Part shown: positions 57,053 through 64,000 of the stretch, in pieces | How positions within the stretch are numbered: position 1 is the first letter of the stretch | Layout: each line of letters starts with the position of its first letter | From: Powellomyces hirtus | Lineage: Eukaryota; Chytridiomycota; Chytridiomycetes; Spizellomycetales; Powellomycetaceae | Direction of reading: 5' to 3' | Assembly (NCBI GenBank): GCA_025526995.1 | Contig: JAHLKG010000018.1 | Coordinates: 434,001-498,000 of the forward strand | Length of the DNA: 64,000 nt | Position numbers and translations under genes: made by a program | The notes under the pieces: model-generated | What the model saw: the letters and a program-made list of their open reading frames with translations, nothing else | Told to the model about the DNA's origin: nothing | Databases searched by the model: none

Positions 57053-57871
57053 GATATATCCACTATGCCCTCATCATCTGAATGCGCAGGCCACGCATCT
57101 CGTCTTGCACGGACAACTCGTACGAGACGCATCTGCCTCAGGAACATTTGAAATAGAGAGTCTTTCTGCGAGCATTTTTGAGGCATCATTCGCGATCGTA
57201 GTTTTTGAACAAGGGTTTGGGAATGACTGCTGAGGATGACAGTCTTTTGGTCGAGATCCAGCCACGTGAATGCTGCTTACGATGAGGGATGGGTATGAGC
57301 GCAACGATGGACTGGTGCTGATATAATGCGCAGTGGGCAGCTGGAGGACGCAAGGGCGAATGCCAAAAGTTGCATACCAACGTCAATAGCGTCAGGGGAT
57401 CATTTGGAAAGATTGTGAGGATTTTGCTGTTCGGTCGCCCTGCTCATCGAGACTGGCGGACGAACGTACTGCACGCTGACTGATACGGGCATCCACACAA
57501 AACACCTCTATGCTTGGTGGGGCATGACTGGGCATCTACCACAAGAATCCACCAATTGCAAGTTAAGAGATGACACGTAGCGCGCGATCAAATCCACACA
57601 GGTAACTCGAGACCCACTATAAACAGCCACTGTCCTGACCTCCCCGGAAATCATGAACGCCTGCTATAATGCTTTTGCACCACCAGCGATGTTGGCAAAC
57701 TTAAGTATGGTTAGTCCTAGTTTTGCGCTGTAAGATACCGTACTGTAGTCCTCCGCTTCGACGAGGGCAAAGAACGGTGACGGTATCGACGCGTGGAGGT
57801 GCAAATCTCACACAGACGAAATTGCACACAGTGAACCATAAAAACGCCTAGGCTTTGTCGTTATCAAAGGG
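57053..57871. other. Intergenic between ATP synthase delta and RINT1
   Basis: About 820 bp; no conserved protein, tRNA or repeat recognised. It must contain the RINT1 promoter. Confidence 0.4.
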
Positions 57872-60800
57872 ATGATAGCATCTGCGCAGAGCGATGTAGA
57901 AGCACAAGTGGCTCGGCTACTTAATGCTCAGTTCCCAACCCTTGATTCTCTGACCGGGGTGGTGCAATTCCTAACAACAACCCAGGCGCGGCGGGAAGCA
58001 TTATTGGAAGAGGTACATAGCCCTGTCAGAATGAAGGAGCATGTGTCTGACCATCGCTCAAATCGCAAACACGATAGGCCTCGAAACAAGCGGAAACAGC
58101 GCCTCAAAAGGTCCTGGGGATCGTCGCTGAAGCCAAACAAGTGCATGCCGAGTTGAAGGATCTCCAGGCGCGCCGCACGCATCTGGTTCAGACGTTGGAG
58201 CAGCTGCCGACGGACGAGACACTGTTGGCGACTTTGTCGGCTGCGCAGACAAAGTTGCAGAAATTGCAGATTGCGAAGAGTTATGTGGAGACGTTGTTGA
58301 AAATTGATGGGTTGAGGTAGGAGATATAGAGCATGGGACTTCATTGGGTGATCAAATGTTGATGGGTGAAATTTTGGTTACGATAGTGCGAAGGTAGAGC
58401 AGAATATGGCTCGCGATGTCACGGCTGCGCTGGATGCTTATGACGAGTTGAGGTTGTTTTGGAGGGCCGTGCACCCGGAACTGGCTGAAGTTGCGGAGGC
58501 ACTGGGCGAAGCGGAGGTTGGTCTGCCCTTTCCCATTGAAGGGGATGCTACGAAGAACCTGGTCAGCTATGTGGAGGGAGTCACCAGCAATGCTCATGCG
58601 TCCATGAAGTCCCAATTTGCAAGGTACCGATCTCGTCATCGACGATTCTTTGGAACTTGCTATTGACGCTGACCTCGTCTCAATGTACAGGAAACTCGAA
58701 GATGTGCTTGACGCTCTGGACTGGCCAAAGCCAATCGCTCTGGGTCCTAACGCGGATGAAAAGTTGTCAGCATTCCGGGAAGCGTTTGCCAACTTGCTGC
58801 TACTACAAAATCCGTAAGCCTCAGCCACCTGATCCAGTCTGTATTCAACGTCTGACGGAGTCGTGACATCATTAGTGAGCAACGCGACGGAGCTGTGTCG
58901 GGTCCATTATCACCTATGGAAGTTCTGCTGCAGGCTCCTGTTTTGCATTTCAAGTACCATTTTCAGGGAGATAGACCAACGAATCGGCTTGATAAGGTTG
59001 GTGTTGGGTAAGGGATGTAGGTTACGGAAGCTCGTGAACTAATATCAATGTCAACTTAGCCCGAGTGGGGTTTCACACGTGTTTTAATGACTATCAGAGA
59101 TCATTCTGTATTCCTGTGTGGACCTGTGCAACTGCTCCTGGATGAGTATGGATTCGCATCTCGGGATGCCAAGGTATACGAGCAACTGCACCGCGTTTCC
59201 ATTTCCAATTGAAAACGTTAAATTACCGCCTCATTCGTGATTTGACCAGAACGAGTTCATACATGGTTTGCTCGTGGCAGTGATGCATAAGCTTCGGATT
59301 GACGCACCGAAGCTACTGCTCGAACCGAGGCTCTTTTCACACGCTGTGAAGGAAACTCTGGCTTTCGACAAATCACTGCGGGAGGTCCACCTGTATGTTC
59401 AACCGAAGGGCAACTGGAAGGGATGTGCGAGCATTTTCACGGAGAAGACAGAGTGGTTCCAGCAATGGATTGCAATGGAATTGGCTGGTATGTTTTACTG
59501 CTTGGGGCCACTATTATCATCTGTTTCTTTGTTCTAAAGCGTCTGCGTCTCATCACATGGCAGCCAGCCAGAGCAAGTTTGCAGAAGCTATTGAAGCTGA
59601 TGAGGCCTGGGAGTTTGCGGATGAAGCTATAACAGAGTCGGATGAGCTCAGACCTACCCAGTCAGCGGAGCTCTTTGTGAAGATTCTTGAAGCTATTACA
59701 GGTTGGATGATGGCACCGTTTGTATTTGATTCGCATTACGCGACGTGTTCTCAACATGTGCGTCGTTGTAGATCGATACAAGCTCCTCCCGGAGTTCGCT
59801 CACCGAATATCGTTCTTTAACGAACTCCAACTACCGCTTCTCGAAGATTACTTGCAGGAAGTTCGCAGCGGTATCAAGAAGCACGTCAGCGCGTTCCATC
59901 CCATCAACACCCCCGGAGCCATGATTCCGAACAAATCTGGCCGCTTGCAAATGCTGTGCCGGTACGCGAGCTCCTTACATTACATCGCGTCTACGCTTCA
60001 AGAGTGGGGCGATCAACCAGTGAGTGGGACAGTTTCGAGCGGCCAATGTAATTGTCAGGAAACTTGAGCTGACATTTAGTGGTTTGTTTGCTCAGTTTTT
60101 TGTTGATTTCTGGGAAGAAATTCGGGAGCGGGCAGATGGAGATGAGGCTGGGATTAACGCGACTGTCTTTGATGAAGCGATTGTCGCGTATGAGAAAGGC
60201 GTCAAACGCCTTCAAGATGTTATCATTCAGGACGTGATGCAGGAGTTTACCGAGTCGATGTGGCAATACGACCGGCGGTGCGTGTTCTCATAAGTTTCGA
60301 TGCAACGCTCTACGTCAACTAATGCTGTCTTCTCAATAATCTTAGGCGCAATTGGGTTATCGCATCGCACTCCTCATTAGACGACAGCGCCCCTCATCTC
60401 GAAGAAATATCACCTGAACTCTGCAGCTCCCTCGACGCCCTCTCCCGTTTCATTCCAAACCTGCGCACCAACCTCCCGCACTCGCTTTTCCAGCATGTCC
60501 TCCGCGACCTCGCGTTCCGCATCGATGAACACCTCTTTACCCGCGTCGTCCTCCGTGGCCGCTTCAACAGCGCTGGCGCACAGCAACTGCAGTTTGATAT
60601 TACATCGGGACTGTTTTCGGGACTGTTCCGACGGTGGCATCCCAAACCGGCGGCTTTGTTTAGACGGTATGCAGCATGAACAGAACCGCTGCTCTGCTCG
60701 TGCCTTCATTGACTGATGTTTCTTTAATCACATTGCAGCCTCAACGAATCCCTCATTCTCCTCACCCTCCCCATGAACCCGCCCAAGCACCACCCATCCG

Positions 60801-60973
60801 CCCTGAGTCTAGTCACCCTCGTCGAGGGCCTTTTGGATGGCGACGAGAAGGCGGTTAGAGCCAACCTAGAAAAAGCCCATGTGTACCGGTTGACCACACC
60901 CGAAGTGCAGGATGTCGTCAATAGGCTGTTTGAGGTTGAATCGCTGTTTAGCCAGATTTTGCAGGATGATTGA
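57872..60973 (+). CDS. RINT1: RINT1/TIP20 family tethering protein (Dsl1/NRZ complex)
   Basis: Exons 57872..58012, 58078..58316, 58387..58623, 58691..58813, 58876..58996, 59060..59173, 59250..59487, 59564..59701, 59772..60019, 60096..60277, 60346..60666, 60739..60973 give 778 aa (animal RINT1 about 790). The N-terminus is a coiled coil (QTKLQKLQIAKSYVETLLK). The TIP20/RINT1 helical domain shows APVLHFKYHFQGDRPTNRLDKPEW (split here by introns), LVAVMHKLRIDAPKLL, HLYVQPKGNW-type, AELFVKILEAITDRYKLLP, FFNELQLPLLEDYL, and RNWVIASHSS. It tethers Golgi-derived COPI vesicles to the ER with DSL1 and SEC39. Assignment rests mainly on the FKYHF and FFNELQLPLLEDY blocks, which are characteristic of the family. 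Confidence 0.9.
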
Positions 60974-61275
60974 TGGAGTGTATGTAGACGTTTTTGTATA
61001 TAGCGTTTGTTTTTTGTTTTTTCTTCTTCTTCTTCAGACTATACGAGTTTCATGATCAAACATGTACGCCAGGAGACATGACGCGCTTTTCAAAGCCTTA
61101 ACCGCGGAGAATGCGGACAAAGTGATAGCATACAACACAGCATACAGCTCCATCTACGCGATTTTGTCGCAGCAGTAGATACGGCAGCGTCGGGACCTTC
61201 GGTAGCTTAAGCGATCATAAACGAAAATCGATGACAATTCTGTATGAGTCGGAGACTCGTTCATCGGCGAATTCA
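60974..61275. other. Convergent intergenic region, RINT1 / NET protein
   Basis: 302 bp with a TTTTTTCTTCTTCTTCTTC tract at about 61017-61035; no gene recognised. Confidence 0.4.
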
Positions 61276-61647
61276 TCACGGACCCCCTGGGATTCGCGTG
61301 CGACCGCGTAAATTCCATCGGCGGTGATAGCCCTGGATATCGTTGGCGAGACAGAAATGGTACAATGTCCAGAGCGTTGGGCGGCTTAGCTTCTGGAGGT
61401 TGATTTCAGTCTCGTCTTCACCCTGTCAAATTTGAGCACACGAGGGTAGGAAAGCATGTGGTCAGATACGTTCTATGTTTGAGAGAACTGGAAGCGAAGG
61501 CGCATTACCAACCTCTGGCGAGCTCTGATGATTTGGGTCCTGCTGAATGATTTGTCTCACATCTTCCTTTTTCTCTGAAGCAAGTTCGGACGTGAAGACC
61601 TTGATGTATTCGAGCTGGTCGCAGCTCAACTCTTCGTCAAAGTTCAT
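61276..61647 (-). CDS. Stand-alone NET-domain protein (extraterminal domain of BET proteins)
   Basis: Exons 61513..61647 and 61276..61422 give 93 aa. The whole protein is one NET domain: LSCDQLEYIKVFTSEL, DVRQIIQQDPN, the acidic strand EGEDETEINLQKL, and SRPTLWTLYHFC, corresponding to the three helices and the E/D-I-D/N beta strand of the BRD3/BRD4 extraterminal domain. In BET proteins this module binds short Lys-alternating peptides in NSD3, JMJD6, BRG1 or viral proteins. There is no bromodomain in the flanking DNA. The tail after ANDIQGYHRR is basic (RGRTRIPGG). TAF14 in yeast uses a similar ET domain, so it could be a chromatin-complex adaptor. It may alternatively be the 5' end of a longer gene if the stop is bypassed by splicing. 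Confidence 0.68.
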
Positions 61648-62260
61648 GTCTGGGCGGGGGTCTCGTCACAACGCAGCGCTATGTTTTAATCGGACACGTA
61701 AACAGCCTGTTTTTTCGTTGCAGAAACCGCTAGACGATCACAGGCGGCGGTCAGCTAGTCGGACGGGTGACTTGAAACCCAACACCATCTTTTTCATGGC
61801 GCGCGAATCGGATAACCTAACCAACAAGAAACGCTCCTTCAACCTTCCTTCCACTTCGTTCAATATTGTTGCTATTGCTCATTCTGGAGAGAACAAAACG
61901 TACGCGAGACACACTGCCGACCGACGTGCGCATGGCTGAAGTGCAAAGCATAAACCATCTCTTCTTTCGTAACTGAAAACAGACACAAGACAGAATAAAC
62001 ACCCTCACTACCCTGACGTCTGTTACGTGAGAAAGAGCCTTTACAAAAAGACCAAAAAACCACCGTGCCCCCTCCCTCGCCCCCCAACTCAGCCTCACAT
62101 CATCTCAACTCATTCCAACGCCCACCAATTCGTTAACTGCGCCAACTGATGAGCCCGCACCTACCCTCTTTGTTCGCGCCAAAACCAACACGCTTTTGAG
62201 AAACAAGCACCAACACCACCCACCACCAACTACCGAAAACTTCTTGACTGACTCTCACCA
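61648..62260. promoter_or_regulatory. Divergent promoter region, NET protein (-) / sirtuin (+)
   Basis: 613 bp; pyrimidine-rich and CACC-rich near the sirtuin start. No coding exon recognised. Confidence 0.4.
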
Positions 62261-64000
62261 ATGACTATTCGATTCAGCCTTCAGGATTCTGAAGCTGCGG
62301 ACCCTATTGGGAAGGTCGCCGCCGCCCTCCACCGCACGCGCCGCTGTGTCGTCGTCACCGGCGCGGGAATTTCAGTGTCAGGAGGGATACCTGTAAGTTT
62401 GCAAAGGGTCGGCACGTTGTTGGCGTGGGAATGCACGTTCCCCGACGTTAGCAACACCGACATCCGTTTGTGTCCGATTCGACTCATTTCTCACGTTTCC
62501 ACGCCCTTTTGTTCTTCTTCAGGACTTCCGGTCTGCTGACGGGCTTTACAATCTCGTCAAAGCAAAATACCCAACCGCAGTCGTCAAGGGAAAAGACCTC
62601 TTTGATGCGGCCTTGTTTCGGGACCCAACCTCGACGTCCCTTTTCTACACGTTCATGGCCGAGCTGAAGACGGTTGTGTCGCGGGCAGAAATCACCCCGA
62701 CGCACCGTTTTGTGAAACAGCTCGACGTCGACCACAAGCTCTTGCGCTGCTATACCCAGAACATCGATGGCCTAGAACTGAGATTGGAAATGTCCTCGGA
62801 TCTGAACGACAAGCAAGCTGCCAGAATTGTGCAGCTTCACGGCGACCTGGACAATGTGATTTGCACAATGTGCAAATCCAAATACCCATTTGATGATCCC
62901 AAGAGCGAATTCTTTCGTGAGGGATCGCCCCCGCCATGCCCAGAATGCCAAATCATGCAGACCGTACGCATCGTCGCAGGGAAGCGCTCGGTGACGGTCG
63001 GCACGTTGCGTCCAAACATCGTGCTTTACAATGAACATCACGCCAAAGGTATGTACACTCATGTCCTTGATTCCTAATTTATATGGGAAGAGCAGAGTCG
63101 CTTACCAATCCCTTGGTCATTAGGCGAACAAATTGCCGGATTGACGGCGTATGACGTGAAGAAACGACCTGACCTGCTGATCGTCATGGGAACGTCGCTC
63201 AAGGTCGTAGGGATTAAACGACTCGTGAAAGACCTGGCAAAGTCTGTGCACGAAACGAAGAATGGCATTGTAGTTTTTGTCAACAACACGGAAGTCGGGA
63301 AGGAGTGGGACGGGATCTTTGATTACCACATTGTGGGAGCGACGGACGACGTCGTAACCCGGCTCAATGTGGAGGTGGAATGTCTACAGGCAGCAGCAGA
63401 TGCCAGGCACAAGCGCCTGGCGGAAAAGAAGGAGACTAAAGGATTGAAGGAAACAACTTCGCGGCCATCAGAAGTCATCAAGGTGGAAGTGGAAGATATG
63501 GTGGAAGTTGACATCATCTCGCTCGACGACCCTCGCAAACGGGAAGCGAAGGGACAGGGCGGAAGGCAATCCAAAAAGAGAAAGACGATTGAAAAGGACG
63601 GTGGAGACACGGTCGTCTCATTACCATCTATGCCTTCTCTACTCCGCGAAGAAAGCGGTGTGACGGAGAATGGTGCTGGTACTACGAAAAATATGCATGT
63701 TGAAGTGGAGATTGTTGTCCGCCCAACGCTGGCGGCAGGTGCGGACACCACGCTCAAGGACAAGCCCAATGCTTGGAGAAAGACAATGAAAGCGGCCATC
63801 GACCGCAACCAGACAAAGCTAGTGGCCAAGGCAACGCAACCCTCAGTGCAGCGAGCAAACGCGCCTGCATCAAAGACAAAAGTCAGGAAGACAGCAGAAT
63901 CAAAGGCGAGCGTCCAAACGACCCTGTCGTCGTTGGGTCTCAGGAGCACCAAGCCACGACTCACCAACAACTCACAATGTGCGGCCCTGGGCAACCCGTA
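62261..64000 (+). CDS. HST3/HST4-type sirtuin (NAD-dependent protein deacetylase), truncated by the right edge
   Basis: Exons 62261..62392, 62523..63048 and 63124..>64000. NAD-binding VVVTGAGISVSGGIPDFRS, the HST3/4-type GLYNLVKAKYPTAVVKGKDLFD, TQNIDGLE, catalytic His in QLHGDLDN, zinc ligands CTMC and CPEC, LRPNIVLYNE, and the nucleotide loop VMGTSLKVVGIKRLVKD with FVNNTEV and WDGIFDYHIVG. These are the signature of the fungal Hst3/Hst4 group, which removes H3K56 acetylation after replication. A long C-terminal region (from about 63370) is basic with a nuclear-localisation-like SKKRKT and Ser/Thr-rich stretches. It is still open at 64000, so at least 510 codons are present and the end is unknown. 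Confidence 0.95.

Overview
The window is nuclear DNA of a eukaryote, most likely a flagellated (zoosporic, chytrid-like) fungus. Fungal character comes from PET100, PKR1, an ABD1-type cap methyltransferase, an HST3/HST4-type sirtuin, PPM1, a DHA2-type drug transporter, a UBL-WLM metalloprotease and a secreted polysaccharide lyase 14. Flagellated character comes from CEP120, a SAS-4/CPAP homologue and adenylate kinase 7, all centriole or axoneme proteins that non-flagellated fungi lack. Genes are dense and intron-rich: GT-AG introns mostly of 48-100 nt, up to 16 exons per gene. I rebuilt exons by eye; where exon lists are given, the reading frames close (total coding length divisible by three) unless stated.

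Layout. 1-11 kb: partial LAMTOR1-like Ragulator subunit (-), F-box/WD40 protein (+), large proline-rich repeat protein (-), OST3 (-), CFIm25/NUDT21 (+), lone LolD/MacB-like ABC ATPase (+). 11-17 kb: CEP120 (+) and SAS-4 (-), convergent. 17-28 kb: RhoGDI (+), PET100 (+), ABD1 (-), AFG2/SPATA5-type AAA ATPase (+), PL14 lyase (-), NSE4 (+), PKR1 with a long acidic N-terminus (-). 28-37 kb: 16-exon Integrator subunit INTS7 (+), a 1.8 kb homopolymer-rich gap, MGE1/GrpE (-), PPM1/LCMT1 (+). 37-48 kb: AK7 (-), a small membrane protein (-), NDUFA12 (-), ADK1 (+), DHA2 transporter (-), UBL-WLM protease (+). 49-64 kb: NMNAT (-), DDX41 (+), NDUFS1 (-), ATP synthase delta (+), RINT1/TIP20 (+), a stand-alone NET-domain protein (-), and a sirtuin cut by the right edge (+).

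Functional themes. Five genes serve mitochondria or respiration (PET100, MGE1, NDUFA12, NDUFS1, ATP synthase delta); the last two are divergent neighbours. Three serve the centriole/flagellum, and two of these (CEP120 and SAS-4) are immediate neighbours whose animal homologues bind each other. RNA processing is represented by CFIm25, ABD1, INTS7 and DDX41. No bacterial-style operons, insertion sequences, CRISPR arrays, rRNA or convincing tRNA genes were seen.

Limits: all family assignments are by reading motifs and remembered family features, with no database search. N-terminal exons of the AAA ATPase and the start of the ABC gene are uncertain, and OST3 contains a one-base frame break.
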